In this document: piece after piece, positions 39,964 through 50,191 of the stretch | Numbering within the stretch: position 1 is the stretch's first letter | Layout of the letters: each line of letters begins with the position of its first letter | From: Veronia nyctiphanis | Lineage (GTDB): Bacteria; Pseudomonadota; Gammaproteobacteria; Enterobacterales; Vibrionaceae | Direction of reading: 5' to 3' | DNA: 64,000 nt | Assembly: GCF_004116385.1 (NCBI RefSeq) | Contig: NZ_PEIB01000001.1 | Coordinates: forward strand, 1 to 64,000 | Position numbers and translations under genes: made by a program | Notes under the pieces: generated by a model | What the model saw: only the letters and a program-made list of their open reading frames with translations | Told to the model about the DNA's origin: nothing | Databases searched by the model: none

Positions 39964-41310
39964 CTATATTCCCTCTGATGCTTGGGAGGCGCGTCTGGCA
40001 TCAGAGAATAAAAAGCGTCGAGATGATCGTCGGTCTGTTTTTCAAAGAGACAGAGCGCGTATCCTTCACTCTGCGGCATTCCGTCGCTTGCAGGCGAAAA
40101 CTCAGGTGCTGGGGGTAGGGCATAATGATTTTTATCGCACCCGCCTTACGCATTCTCTTGAGGTGTCACAGATTGGTACTGGTATTGTCGCCCAGCTAAA
40201 GCAAAAACAGCCCGAGTTTCGTGATTTGTTGCCATCCACAAGTCTGATGGAAAGCCTTTGTTTAGCGCATGATATTGGTCACCCTCCTTATGGCCATGGT
40301 GGTGAAATAGCGCTTAATTATCTGATGCGAAATGACGGTGGCTTTGAAGGGAATGCACAAACATTTCGTATCGTTACTTTGCTAGAGCCGTACACTGAAA
40401 ATGACGGGATGAATCTGGCGCGACGGACATTGCTTGGACTGATGAAATACCCAGTTGCTATCAACGATGTCAGAAAGACGAAGTCAGCAGAGGATGTCGA
40501 CAGCTTTCGCCACTTAAAAGTTGATGATTGGCACCCTGCCAAAGGCCTATATGACTGTGATGAAAAACGCGTCGACTGGGTGCTGGAACCTCTGAGTGAC
40601 AACGACAAGGCCTTGTTTACCTCGTTGAAGTTGGATCCAAACGAAAATCAGCATGGAAAGCCACGTTTTAAATCGCTCGATTGCTCTATCATGGAGCTGG
40701 CGGATGACATAGCTTACGGCGTCCATGATCTTGAAGATGCCATCGTTATGGGGATCGTTACCCGTGAACAATGGCAGGTCGCGGTGGCAAGTAAAATTGC
40801 TGAATGTAATGACCCGTGGCTTGAGGAAAATATTGGTTATCTCAGTGAGCAGATGTTTGGCCCTTATCATGAGAGAAAAGACGCCATTGGTGCGCTTGTA
40901 AATACCTTATTGACCTCTATCACGATATTGCCTTCTGTGCAGGATGGGTTGAATGCGTTTGAAGACCACTGCTGCAGTGGAAAGCAAGCATGCCGGATAA
41001 CATGTATCAGGTGCTTGATATTCTGAAACGTTTCGTCAGTGTGTATGTGGTGAAAAAGCCTGAACTTCAGGTGGTTGAATATAAAGGCCAACAGTTGGTG
41101 ATGGAGCTTTTCGATGCTTTCGACTCTGATCCAGAGCGTCTGTTGCCTTCTGCCATTCGCGAGAGTTGGCTTTGCGCAATCGTTGAAGGCAGGAGTGGAA
41201 AACGGGTGATCGCTGATTATATTTCAGGTATGACAGATGGGTTTGCTCAACGCCTTCATGCCACCATGTTTACCGCATCGAGTCAGGGCCCGCTTTACGA
41301 TATTCGTTAA
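39956..41310 (+). CDS. dgt: dGTPase-like HD-domain triphosphohydrolase, one frameshift
   Basis: Hydrolyses deoxynucleoside triphosphates to nucleoside and triphosphate. The N-terminal part has [34 protein letters not shown], the HD motif [15 protein letters not shown] and [17 protein letters not shown]. The frame breaks near 40966: GACCACTGCTGCAG should read GACCCACTGCTGCAG, which joins ...[24 protein letters not shown] and gives about 451 residues. A one-base C deletion in the sequence is the likely cause. The 3' end overlaps convergent tapT by four bases. Confidence 0.85.
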
Positions 41311-41939
41311 TCTTTTTTTGATGCGCCAAACTGCCTTTCGTAGATTTCGGGGGGCAGCTGATTAATATGAAAATCCACCATTTTTTCAAAACACGAAAGT
41401 AGAGGCTGATAGTGCTCTGGTTGACCTAAGAGTAGGGAAAGAGCGTGATATCCTGCTTCTACTGTCGATAAACCACCGCTTTTAGATGTTTTTCTTATTT
41501 TGTAATGACCGGATAAGGCCGAGGGCAGTGTCAGAGAAGGTAGGTGCTTAATACTCTCGGACAGCTGGAACATCTTATATGCTTTCTTCCAAGTACCATC
41601 GAGAAGAATCAGACCAATCTGTTTTTTTCTGGCTTTCAATGTTGGTGACGAAACTAATGTTGCGTTTTCGTTGGGGTAAAGAATATGCCAATCTACGTCT
41701 TTTCGATTGAGCTGAGCCTGAAAGGCGCTGTTATCATCAAAACACTCACCAACAATGACTTCACAATTGGAAAGAGAAAGAGACAAAATACGAGCAGTGC
41801 CTTTGGCATGATTGACTTCAGAGGTGTGTTGAAGAATCAGCAGGGGAATTGTGTTTTCAACCGGTGATATCCAGCCACATATGCAAGCTTTATGCGCTTT
41901 GTTACAGCGTTGGCAGTATCGTGATGTGTTTTGTTGCAT
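41307..41939 (-). CDS. tapT: DTW-domain tRNA-uridine aminocarboxypropyltransferase
   Basis: A member of the DTW family that in E. coli (TapT/YfiP) transfers the aminocarboxypropyl group of SAM to U47 of tRNA. The 210-residue protein has an N-terminal cysteine cluster (CQRCNKAHKACICG), a family-typical LILQHTSEVNHAKGTARIL and the DTW-like core LILLDGTWKKAYKM near residue 113. Convergent with dgt. Confidence 0.85.
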   Translation of the reverse strand: MQQNTSRYCQRCNKAHKACICGWISPVENTIPLLILQHTSEVNHAKGTARILSLSLSNCEVIVGECFDDNSAFQAQLNRKDVDWHILYPNENATLVSSPTLKARKKQIGLILLDGTWKKAYKMFQLSESIKHLPSLTLPSALSGHYKIRKTSKSGGLSTVEAGYHALSLLLGQPEHYQPLLSCFEKMVDFHINQLPPEIYERQFGASKKD

Positions 41940-41997
41940 CGTGTTTATTTCGCTGACTATAGTGGCGTTATGATTTATTCAGTACGTCTATCAAATA

Positions 41998-42599
41998 TTG
42001 ACGATTCTGATAGCGGCCAAGAATTCGGATTATGGAGACAATTTGCCAGTCGTAATTTTAGTGTGTTTAGGGGCAGTTGCACTTGTCGCCCAACTTCCGG
42101 ACCTTAAGCCATATTTTATATGGAGCCGCGAGCTCATACTCAATGGTCAGTGGTGGCGAATATTATCAGGAAACCTTACTCACACCAACGCTATTCACTT
42201 ATTGATGAATGTAGCGGGCTTGGCTGTTATTGGCTGGATGCATCGCGAATATTATCGCATGCGGGAGCTCTTGCTTTTACTACTCTGTTGTATGGCAGCC
42301 GTTGGTTGGTGATGTTCACCAGTCGCTACGGGTTATATGCAGGTTTATCCGGCACACTTCATGGCCTGTTTGCATGGGGTATTGTGAGGGATATGCTGGG
42401 CGGTATTCGTTTCAGTGGATTGTTGTTTTTTGGCTTGTTAGCAAAGCTTGTTTATGAGGTCATCTATGGTGGTGCGGCATCAACCACTGAGATGATCGGC
42501 GCGTCCGTGGCTGTGGAAGCACATGTCGCTGGTGCGGTGGTTGGTTTGCTGTTTGCTGTTCCTCATGTTGTCGAGTATTTAAGAACAAAGCCCGTATAA
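41998..42599 (+). CDS. rrtA: Rhombosortase (rhomboid-type intramembrane serine protease), one frameshift
   Basis: Two frames encode one polytopic protein of about 200 residues: N-terminal spans, GQWWRILSGNLTHTNAIHLLMNVAGL, then after a break GLYAGLSGTLHGLFAWGIV (catalytic Ser in GLSG) and SVAVEAHVAGAVVGLLFA (catalytic His). The frame loses one base somewhere in 42250-42310. This small rhomboid next to tapT corresponds to vibrio rhombosortase, which processes GlyGly-CTERM exoproteins of type II secretion. The start is uncertain: TTG 41998 gives the N-terminus used here. Confidence 0.75.
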
Positions 42600-42610
42600 C
42601 GGGCTTTTCA
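42587..42610. terminator. Bidirectional terminator between convergent rrtA and alaA
   Basis: AAAGCCCG/CGGGCTTT around TATAA, followed by T4 on the plus strand and by TTGTTCTT on the minus strand. The rrtA stop codon TAA lies inside the loop. Confidence 0.75.
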
Positions 42611-42636
42611 GATGTGCTGATGTTTTGTGTACGGTG

Positions 42637-43851
42637 TTATTGTTTGTAGCCAGACAAGAAGCGCTCAAATCGGCTGATCGCCATTTCGAGATCATCCACA
42701 CGAGGCAAGGTGACAATTCTGAAGTGATCCGGTTTAGGCCAGTTAAAGCCCGTCCCGTGTACCATAAGCACTTTTTCCTGCATCAGAAAGTCCAGCATCA
42801 ACTTTTCATCGTTATGGATGTTGTACCGCTTGGTATCGATTTTAGGGAAAAGATAAAGTGCGCCTTTCGGCTTGACGCAGCTTACACCAGGGATCTGATT
42901 GATCATCTCATACGCTTTATCACGCTGCTCAAGCAAACGTCCACCAGGGAGGATCAGTTCATTGATGCTTTGGTAGCCTCCAAGTGCTGTCTGAATAGCA
43001 TGCTGCATGGGTACATTGGCACAAAGGCGCATCGAAGCCAGCATGTCTAAACCGTCAACATAGCCTTTTGCAAGGTGCCTCGGGCCAGAAAGAAGCATCC
43101 ACCCAGCGCGGAAGCCACAAACACGGTAAGACTTCGATAGACCGCCAAAGGTGACACAGAAAACATCCGGTGCCAGCGGCGCAATAGAGTGGTGTTGTGC
43201 ACCGTCATAGAGAATTTTGTCGTAGATTTCGTCAGCAAAAATGATCAGCTTGTGTGTTCTCGCCAGCTCGACCACTTCCAGAAGGAAATCTCGGCTGTAG
43301 ACGGCACCCGTTGGGTTATTTGGGTTAATTAACACAATACCTTTGGTGTTTGGGGTTATCTTACTTTTTATATCGTCGAGATCCGGATACCAGTCAGATT
43401 CTTCATCGCAGATATAGTGCACCGGGTTACCGCCAGAAAGCGAGACCGCCGCTGTCCACAATGGGTAATCAGGGGCAGGCACCAACAACTCATCTCCGGT
43501 ATTCAACAGCGCCTGCATCGCCATAACGATAAGCTCAGACACGCCATTACCGATGTAAACATCCTCAACATCTAAATCAAGCATTCCACGTTTCTGATAA
43601 TGCTGAACAACCGCTTTACGTGCTGAGTAGATACCTTTCGAGTCGCAGTAACCTTGCGAAGTGGGAAGGTTGCGAATGACATCCACCAGAATTTCATCAG
43701 GCGCATCAAAGCCAAATGGGGCTGGGTTTCCGATATTGAGTTTGAGTATTTTGTGGCCTTCTTCTTCCAGGCGTTTCGCCTGTTTTAGCACTGGCCCCCG
43801 AATGTCATAACAGACGTTGTCCAACTTTGAAGACATCCCGACTTCTTGCAT
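42637..43851 (-). CDS. alaA: Glutamate-pyruvate aminotransferase AlaA (YfbQ)
   Basis: PLP-dependent transaminase making alanine from pyruvate and glutamate. The product, about 404 residues, is very close to E. coli AlaA: YDIRGPVLKQAKRLEEEG, LNIGNPAPFGFDAPDEI, QGYCDSKGIYSARKA, INPNNPTGAVYS and the PLP lysine in GGLSKSYRVCGFRAGW near residue 240. ATG 43851 (GGGAAAG upstream) aligns with the E. coli start; ATGs at 43866 and 43836 are alternatives. Confidence 0.94.
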   Translation of the reverse strand: MQEVGMSSKLDNVCYDIRGPVLKQAKRLEEEGHKILKLNIGNPAPFGFDAPDEILVDVIRNLPTSQGYCDSKGIYSARKAVVQHYQKRGMLDLDVEDVYIGNGVSELIVMAMQALLNTGDELLVPAPDYPLWTAAVSLSGGNPVHYICDEESDWYPDLDDIKSKITPNTKGIVLINPNNPTGAVYSRDFLLEVVELARTHKLIIFADEIYDKILYDGAQHHSIAPLAPDVFCVTFGGLSKSYRVCGFRAGWMLLSGPRHLAKGYVDGLDMLASMRLCANVPMQHAIQTALGGYQSINELILPGGRLLEQRDKAYEMINQIPGVSCVKPKGALYLFPKIDTKRYNIHNDEKLMLDFLMQEKVLMVHGTGFNWPKPDHFRIVTLPRVDDLEMAISRFERFLSGYKQ

Positions 43852-43942
43852 GTTCTTTCCCGGCATTGTTTATTGTTATCAACCATAAAATACACTAATC
43901 ACCGTAAGGATTTAAATAGCTTCCAGATAAAAATAAGGTAAT

Positions 43943-43971
43943 AAACAGGATTAAGTTATTTAATCCTGTTT
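43943..43971 (-). terminator. Hairpin downstream of the MFS-PlsC gene, probable terminator
   Basis: A perfect 12-bp inverted repeat AAACAGGATTAA/TTAATCCTGTTT with a GTTAT loop, about 40 bases past the stop of the minus-strand MFS-PlsC gene; TTATTTTTA follows on that strand. Confidence 0.65.
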
Positions 43972-44010
43972 AAATGGAATGAAATGCTGAGTGCTGGCGG
44001 AAAGCCCGTG

Positions 44011-45874
44011 TTAACGGGCATCGCCGCGAAGTGTGGCAACTTTTTCAAACATTTGATCGGAACGTGCTTCTCTCGGAGGGACAGGTGCGTCGGCGACAAT
44101 CGTAATTTTTGACCAGAAACGTTTGGGTAATTTCAGCAAGGCGCGGCCTCCCTCTCGACTGAAATAGCTACCCCAGAGCCCTTGAAGTGCCATAGGAACA
44201 ACAGGAACCGGCGTTTGGCGGAGAATGAGGTCAATACCGCGTTTAAACGGAATCATTTCGCCATCAGAAGTCAGGTGCCCTTCGGGGAAAATACATACCA
44301 CCTCACCCGCTTCCAGTTCGGTTTTAACCGTATCCAGCGCTTTTCGAATGGAGTTGCTCGAAGTATGGATGGGAATCACCTTGGCAGCGCGGAAAAAATA
44401 ATGCAGTACAGGTATGTGGTAGTAATCTTCGTCCATCACAAAGCGGATAGGGCGAGGGCAGGCGCCCGCGAGCAAGAGTGCGTCGACGTAGCTGACATGG
44501 TTACAAATCAGTAATGCACCACCTTTTTCAGGAATATTGTGCAGATCTTTGTGGGTGACGCGATACATGGTGTGGCTCAGTAACCAAATAAAAAAGCGCA
44601 GTGCGAACAGGGGCACTTGTCTTCCGACATAGAGTGCGACAAGTAAATTGGTGACAGCCAAGCCAAGGAAAAATGTGGGGATGCTGATCTCAAGAATCCC
44701 CAACATGATAATCGCAATGACTGCACTGGTTACCATAAATAGCGAGTTATAGATATTGTTTGCAGCGATGACCTGTGAGCGCTCACTATCTTTGGCTCTT
44801 TGTTGCATCATGGCATACAGCGGAACAATAAAAATACCGCCAAATATGCCGAGAAAAGCAAGATCGATAAATACCCAGAATAATTCAGGGTGAGTTATGA
44901 AATCGGTAAAACCCGTTGTGGCTGGCACAGCGTCTGGTGTGGTGAAGAAAAGGTGACCTGCAAAAATGGTAATACCGAGGCTGCCAATTGGCACTATGCC
45001 GGGTTCTATTCTGTGGTTAGATAATTTGTCGCACAGCAATGAACCTGTGGCGATACCGACAGAAAACAGCCCTAGAAGAAATGATACACCTGCTTCGCTT
45101 CCCCCAAGGTAGGTTTTGGCGTAGTTAGGGAATTGAGTCAGATAGCTTGCACCCAAAAACCAAAACCAGCTAATCCCCATAATTGATTGCAGAACAACTT
45201 TGTCAGCGTGCGCAATGGACAATGTTTTTCGCATTTGGCTGATTGGAGCGAAACGGACTTTAAGATCGGGGTTACTGGCTTTCACCTCTGGGATATATCT
45301 TGCGCTGAGATAGCAAGAACAGCAAAAATAACGACAGAGGCAGCTGCTATTATCCGCCCTTGTTCTTGATTGGCGATAAGCCTGCCACCAAGGTTCCCAT
45401 CAATATCGCCAGAAAAGTACCAGTTTCAACTAGGGCGTTACCAGAAACCAGTTCTGAGGGTTTAAGTTGTTGCGGCAGAAGTGAGTACTTCACCGGACCA
45501 AAGAAGGTCGATTGTGTACCCATAAGAAAAAGAAGCAACAGCAAAATCGTGTAGCTCTCGGTGACGAATGCAACGGCAGCGGCACTCATCAGAACAATTT
45601 CAATCAGCTTGACGACGCGTATCAGCGACGACTTCTCGTATTTATCAGCTAACTCGCCCGCAAACGCAGAAAAGAGAAAGAAGGGGAGAATAAACAGACC
45701 TGCGGCCAAGTTGATAAATGTATCACTGTTCACCGCTAACGTACCCGGTGCCGCGAAGGCCACCAATATCAGCAGGACGTTTTTATAGACATTGTCGTTA
45801 AAAGCCCCCAGAGCCTGAGTGATGAAATACGGTAAAAAGCGCCGCTGCTTCAGCAGGCCCGATTGTGTCGTCAT
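44011..45874 (-). CDS. MFS (LplT-like) transporter fused to PlsC acyltransferase, two frameshifts
   Basis: Reads as one protein of about 621 residues interrupted by two one-base deletions. The first is near 45381 (GGCTTATC for GGCCTTATC, giving GLIANQEQGRIIAAAS). The second is near 45303, just before RYIPEVKASNPDLKVRF. Residues 1-400 are an MFS transporter starting LPYFITQALGAFNDNVYKN, as in lysophospholipid transporter LplT. The C-terminal 200 residues are a PlsC acyltransferase with NHVSYVDALLLA (NHX4D) and FPEGHLTSDGEMIPFKRG. The combination resembles LplT plus Aas, suggesting lysophospholipid uptake and reacylation at the inner membrane. It lies 28 bases after a TetR regulator gene. Confidence 0.82.
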
Positions 45875-45902
45875 TATTTACTCCAGAGGCTTATTGTTGT
45901 GA

Positions 45903-46502
45903 TTATTTACCTTGCCATGAAGAGAGATAGCCGTTGAGCAAGTTGTTAATCAGAGCATCACCATCAACAGGTGTATCAGTGAAAAGCTTGTCATCTACAG
46001 TCAGCAGTGTGATACCGTGAACACCTGCCCAGAGAACACGGCTGGCTTCAATGACGGTCTCTTTATCTTTCGATGGAGCCAGTTGCTCAAGCATCTGCTC
46101 GATGAGTCCGGTCATGTTATCGATACGATCACTGTGCCATTTCGGCAGCTCTTGTCCGTTCATGCTGTGTTGGAAAACCAACTGCCAACGATGAGGGTTA
46201 TCTCTTGCGTAATCTAGGTAGACTTTTGCCAACACGTTGAGGCCTTCTTCAGCGCTTGTACAGGTGGAAATTTTTTCCTGCGCTGTTTGACCCATATCAT
46301 CTAATGTTCTGGCTACAACATGAAGTAAGAGAAGGTTATAAGAGCCAAATACATTGATGAGAGTGCTGGGTACATAGCCAATCATTGCGGCTACTTTTCG
46401 TAAACTCAGTTGCTGATGTGGCTTTTCTGCTAGGAATTGCTCGACGGCAGTCAGCGTCATTTCTACAAGTTCGTCGCGACTGTGGTCATTTCGGCGTGCC
46501 AT
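45903..46502 (-). CDS. TetR-family transcriptional regulator
   Basis: A 199-residue regulator. The N-terminal helix-turn-helix is LSLRKVAAMIGYVPSTLINVFGSYNLLLLHVVA (about residues 32-65), followed by a helical ligand domain with a TetR_C-type segment. ATG 46502 has GGAAG at good spacing; ATG 46529 would add nine residues. It precedes the MFS-PlsC gene in an apparent operon and may control it. The ligand is unknown. Confidence 0.85.
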   Translation of the reverse strand: MARRNDHSRDELVEMTLTAVEQFLAEKPHQQLSLRKVAAMIGYVPSTLINVFGSYNLLLLHVVARTLDDMGQTAQEKISTCTSAEEGLNVLAKVYLDYARDNPHRWQLVFQHSMNGQELPKWHSDRIDNMTGLIEQMLEQLAPSKDKETVIEASRVLWAGVHGITLLTVDDKLFTDTPVDGDALINNLLNGYLSSWQGK

Positions 46503-46856
46503 AGGTGCTTCCGGTTCTTTGATGAACAATGTTCACCAGTTTATTGTGCCAGTACAAAAAGGCAAGTTTACAAGAGGAAGCAACACACATTTATCAAACT
46601 TGATCCAAGAGTGGGCTGTACCTTGTTGCTAATTTAGACAAGGAATACATTATTCCGCCTGTTTCATTCTCTTCAGTTGCTCAATTTTGACTCTAGCTGC
46701 AATACCCCCCGTAACCATTGTGTGTTGTAGTTAAATGAGGAAATCCAGAAATGTGGTTAGAACTGAAATGTTACATTTGCTATCTTTGTTTACATTGACA
46801 TTCTACGAGGAGAACCTAGCATGTCGATAATTCTCAATATTCAAGTAAGGGACGCA
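46503..46856. other. Divergent promoter region between tetR-like and Tim44-like genes
   Basis: About 350 bases with no gene. TTTACA and TTGACA candidate -35 boxes lie at about 46788-46800, close to the Tim44-like gene. CTTGTTGCTAATTTAGACAAG near 46622-46642 is an imperfect palindrome that could be a TetR-type operator. Confidence 0.35.
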
Positions 46857-47753
46857 ATGAAACGCTTTTTTGCTATGTTTGCGCTGATGTTCGTGGTGGT
46901 TACAGCTGCACCACATGCGGAAGCCAAGAAGTTCGGGGGCGGCAAATCTTTTGGCAAGAGTTATAAGACTGCCCCAGCACCTAAATCCCAACCTCAGAAG
47001 AATTCTCTGGATCAGAAACAAGCGACAAAGAGTTCATCGAAGAAAGGCCTGATGGGCGGTTTGCTTGGTGGCTTACTGGCTGGTGGTTTACTGGCTGCGT
47101 TGTTTGCAGGCGGTGCGTTTGAAGGTCTCCAGTTTATGGATATCCTGATTGTCGCAGTGATTGCCTTTATCTTGTTCAAGATCTTTAAGTCTATGATGGC
47201 GGCGAAAAACGGTGCCATGCGACAGCAAGGTCCTGCAATGGCAGGCACTTCTGGCGAGAAAAAAGGCTACTTCCACGAAAACCAAAATGCGTTTCGTGAG
47301 TCGGCAGCACCTCAGTCTGAAAGCGGCTTTGGCTCTAACAGCGCTGGTGGTTTCGGTGCAGTCTCTAATGATGTGCCACATAACTTCCCGCCTAATTTTG
47401 ACATGACGGGCTTTGTAAATGGTGCACGTGACCATTATCGTACGTTACAAGAAGCTTGGAACTCAGGCGATCTGGCTAAAATTCAGGAATACGTAAACCC
47501 TGAGCTATACAATGAGCTGAGCAAAGAGCGTGCGTCGTTGTCTGGTGAGCAGCATACTGAAGTGATGTTTGTTGATGCAGAAATTGTTCGCGCTGACCAT
47601 GACCAGGCAACTGCAAGTATCAGCCTGAAATTCAGCGGTCGTTATCGTGATTCTCACGAAGGTGTCGAAGAGGACATTACTGATGTTTGGCACCTTGAGC
47701 GTGACCTGAAAGTACCAAATGCGCCTTGGCTTATTGTCGGTATTGAACTGTAA
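46857..47753 (+). CDS. Tim44-like domain protein, exported or membrane-anchored
   Basis: A 298-residue protein. After a signal-like segment (MKRFFAMFALMFVVVTAAPHA) comes a Lys/Gly/Ser-rich low-complexity stretch, a glycine-rich membrane segment (GLMGGLLGGLLAGGLLAALF), a second hydrophobic segment (FMDILIVAVIAFILFKIF) and a C-terminal Tim44-like domain (about 180-298, HYRTLQEAWNSGDLAKIQEYVNPEL...). The bacterial family is of unknown function. ATG 46857 follows AAGGGA; an earlier ATG at 46821 adds 12 residues. Confidence 0.8.
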   Translation: MKRFFAMFALMFVVVTAAPHAEAKKFGGGKSFGKSYKTAPAPKSQPQKNSLDQKQATKSSSKKGLMGGLLGGLLAGGLLAALFAGGAFEGLQFMDILIVAVIAFILFKIFKSMMAAKNGAMRQQGPAMAGTSGEKKGYFHENQNAFRESAAPQSESGFGSNSAGGFGAVSNDVPHNFPPNFDMTGFVNGARDHYRTLQEAWNSGDLAKIQEYVNPELYNELSKERASLSGEQHTEVMFVDAEIVRADHDQATASISLKFSGRYRDSHEGVEEDITDVWHLERDLKVPNAPWLIVGIEL

Positions 47754-47776
47754 GAATTGAAAAAACGCATATTTGG

Positions 47777-47802
47777 AAGCAGCGCTTAGCGCTGCTTTTT
47801 TG
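47777..47802 (+). terminator. Rho-independent terminator after the Tim44-like gene
   Basis: A perfect stem AAGCAGCGC/GCGCTGCTT with a TTA loop and T6. Confidence 0.9.
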
Positions 47803-47942
47803 TATGGAAAATTTGTTGAAGCTGGTTCCTGATTCAGACAAACGCATACCGTCGTATCGCGTAAACCTATAAGTTAACGATGATTTGGTACTTGTTGCCA
47901 GATGTTGAGTTTTTGTCTGAACTGAGCTGGAGACAAATTTTA

Positions 47943-48821
47943 ATGAAAACAGGTAAAGCGTTAAATCACCTTATTAAAGGAATTCTGAGCGTATCACTTA
48001 TTTCCACTGCAGTTGCTGTCCATGCTGAATCAGCGGTATGGGAAGTATCCAAGGGGGACGATGTTGTCTACCTTGGCGGCACAATTCATGCGCTACCGAG
48101 CAGCGCCTACCCACTTCCACCTGCCTATGATGCAGCGTATCAAAAGTCTCAGGAAGTAATTTTCGAAGTGACGGGTTTAGATAATCCTGATCTGACAGAA
48201 AAAGTTATCGCGCATGGTGTCTATCACGACGGCAGCACCTTAAGCAGTAAGTTGAGAGATAACACCAAAGCGCAGCTTGATAAAGCGATGCAAGGTTATG
48301 GAATGGGCCTTTCTCAAGTCGATGTGTTTAAGCCTGGAATGCTTTTATCTCAGTTGACGATGTTTGAAATGCAAAAAATCGGTGCAGACGGGCAAGGCGT
48401 TGATGCGTTTTTCGAAAATAAAGCCAATTCAGATGGTAAGCCTGTTTCAGGTTTAGAAACGGTAGAGGAGCAGCTTACGTTTCTGTCAGAGCTAGGCAAA
48501 GACAATGAAGACGCGTTTATCCGAAAGATGTTAGAGGATTTGCCTGAATTTGAGCAACAGATGGATGAGCTTATGGTTGCCTGGCGAAAAGGTGACATGA
48601 AAGCGCTCGAGCTGGTGATTAATCAGGACACCAAAGAGAACTATCCCGCTCTTTACCAAAACCTGATTGTCGAGAGAAATAATAACTGGATGCCGAAAAT
48701 TGAGCGCTTGTTTGGTGACGATAACACCGAGTTCGTACTCGTAGGTGCAGGTCACTTGTCCGGTGATGTTGGGTTACTCAAACAGCTTGCGGACAAAGGG
48801 TACAACCTGAAGCAGCTTTAG
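47943..48821 (+). CDS. TraB/GumN-family protein, exported
   Basis: A 292-residue protein with a signal peptide ending near VHAES, then the TraB/PrgY/GumN domain. Hallmarks are VYLGGTIHALPSSAYPLPPAYDAAYQKSQEVIFEV (GX2H motif) at the start and EFVLVGAGHLSGDVGLLKQLADKGY at the end (second GXXH). Related Tiki proteins are metalloproteases, and the conserved His and Glu residues are present here, so a periplasmic protease role is possible. ATG 47943 fits the signal peptide; an upstream ATG at 47880 adds 21 residues. Confidence 0.82.
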   Translation: MKTGKALNHLIKGILSVSLISTAVAVHAESAVWEVSKGDDVVYLGGTIHALPSSAYPLPPAYDAAYQKSQEVIFEVTGLDNPDLTEKVIAHGVYHDGSTLSSKLRDNTKAQLDKAMQGYGMGLSQVDVFKPGMLLSQLTMFEMQKIGADGQGVDAFFENKANSDGKPVSGLETVEEQLTFLSELGKDNEDAFIRKMLEDLPEFEQQMDELMVAWRKGDMKALELVINQDTKENYPALYQNLIVERNNNWMPKIERLFGDDNTEFVLVGAGHLSGDVGLLKQLADKGYNLKQL

Positions 48822-48837
48822 TTCTCTGCATTTTATT

Positions 48838-48867
48838 ACCTGCCAGATTACGCTGATACTGGCAGGT
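48838..48867 (+). terminator. Hairpin terminator after the TraB-like gene
   Basis: A perfect 9-bp stem ACCTGCCAG/CTGGCAGGT with a 12-base loop, followed by the moderately T-rich ATCTTCTTT. Confidence 0.65.
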
Positions 48868-49009
48868 ATCTTCTTTACTCCTTCATTTTTATTCTCGATT
48901 ACATTTTTTCTTCTGACTGACTCGCGGAATGCACGAAAAGTGCCTGCCAAGTATTAAAGCGTTTTGCGCTTGTATATAGTGACAAAAGAAACAACAGTCT
49001 GAGGTGAAT

Positions 49010-50191
49010 ATGGCCCGTGATACAAAATTTTTGCTGGTGTTAATGGCAGTTGTCATGACGCTGGTTTTTTCTGTCTGGAATGTACTGCTCAATAACTTCG
49101 TGGTGGAAAAAGCTGCGTTTACGGGTCAGGAAATCGGTATTTTACAAAGCCTCCGCGAAGTGCCCGGCTTTTTGGCCTTTACGGCCATTTATTTACTCCT
49201 TTGGTTTAAAGAGCAGACCTTTGCGCTGATATTTCTGGCTGTCATGTGTCTCGGTGTGGCGATAACAGGCTGGTTTCCTTCTACCTATGGTCTCTATCTG
49301 ACCACCATGGTGATGTCTATTGGCTTCCACTACTTTGAAACCGTCAACCAATCTTTGACGTTGCAATGGGTCGATAAATCCGAAAGTGCTGCCTTTATGG
49401 GAAAGGTGATGGCATGGAAAGGCGCGGCAAGCTTACTGGCCTATGGCGGAGTCTGGTTATTGATGGAAGTATTCGGCGTGAGCTACAACATCGTATACAT
49501 GGCGTTTGGCTTTGTCGGATTTGCGATTGTCGTCGTGCTGTGGCTGTATTTTCCAATGTTTCGACAAGTGCACGAACAACATCGGAAAGTGGTTTTGCGA
49601 AAACGCTATTGGCTGTATTACAGCCTGACCTTTCTGAGTGGTGCAAGAAGGCAGATCTTCATTGTTTTTGCTGGCTTTATGATGGTTGAGACGTTCGGCT
49701 ATTCAGTGGGTGAGATAAGTCTGCTCTTCATCGCTAACTATGTCTTCAACATGTTATTTGCCGAGAAAATCGGTGCGTGGATCGGAAAAGTGGGTGAGCG
49801 CAAAGCATTGACGGTTGAATACATTGGACTGATTGCAGTTTTTACGGGGTATGCCTTTGTGGAGAACAGCCACATAGCAGCAGGTTTGTATGTTCTTGAT
49901 CACTTGTTTTTTGCTATGGCAATAGCGATAAAAACCTATTTTCAGAAAATCGCTGATCCTGAAGATATTGCTGCGACATCAGGTGTCAGTTTTACTATTA
50001 ATCACATCGCCGCTGTATTTATCCCTGTCTTGCTTGGAGTGGTGTGGTTACATTCTGTGACGCTGGTATTCCTGGTCGGAAGCTTACTGGCCCTCTCCTC
50101 TCTGGTGATGGCACGTATGGTTCCGCATGCCCCTTCTAAAGGCAATGAGGTGCTTTCTTTTGGTAAATCTGTTACTTCTGAACAGACTTAA
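49010..50191 (+). CDS. MFS transporter of unknown substrate
   Basis: A 393-residue membrane protein with about 12 spans and weak MFS features. Near residue 20 NNFVVEKAAFTGQEIGILQSLREVPGF resembles the membrane-sensing part of atypical MFS proteins, and YFPMFRQVHEQHRKVVLRKRYWLYY is the central cytoplasmic loop. ATG 49010 is preceded by GAGG at five bases; an in-frame GTG lies two codons earlier. Monocistronic. Confidence 0.75.
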   Translation: MARDTKFLLVLMAVVMTLVFSVWNVLLNNFVVEKAAFTGQEIGILQSLREVPGFLAFTAIYLLLWFKEQTFALIFLAVMCLGVAITGWFPSTYGLYLTTMVMSIGFHYFETVNQSLTLQWVDKSESAAFMGKVMAWKGAASLLAYGGVWLLMEVFGVSYNIVYMAFGFVGFAIVVVLWLYFPMFRQVHEQHRKVVLRKRYWLYYSLTFLSGARRQIFIVFAGFMMVETFGYSVGEISLLFIANYVFNMLFAEKIGAWIGKVGERKALTVEYIGLIAVFTGYAFVENSHIAAGLYVLDHLFFAMAIAIKTYFQKIADPEDIAATSGVSFTINHIAAVFIPVLLGVVWLHSVTLVFLVGSLLALSSLVMARMVPHAPSKGNEVLSFGKSVTSEQT

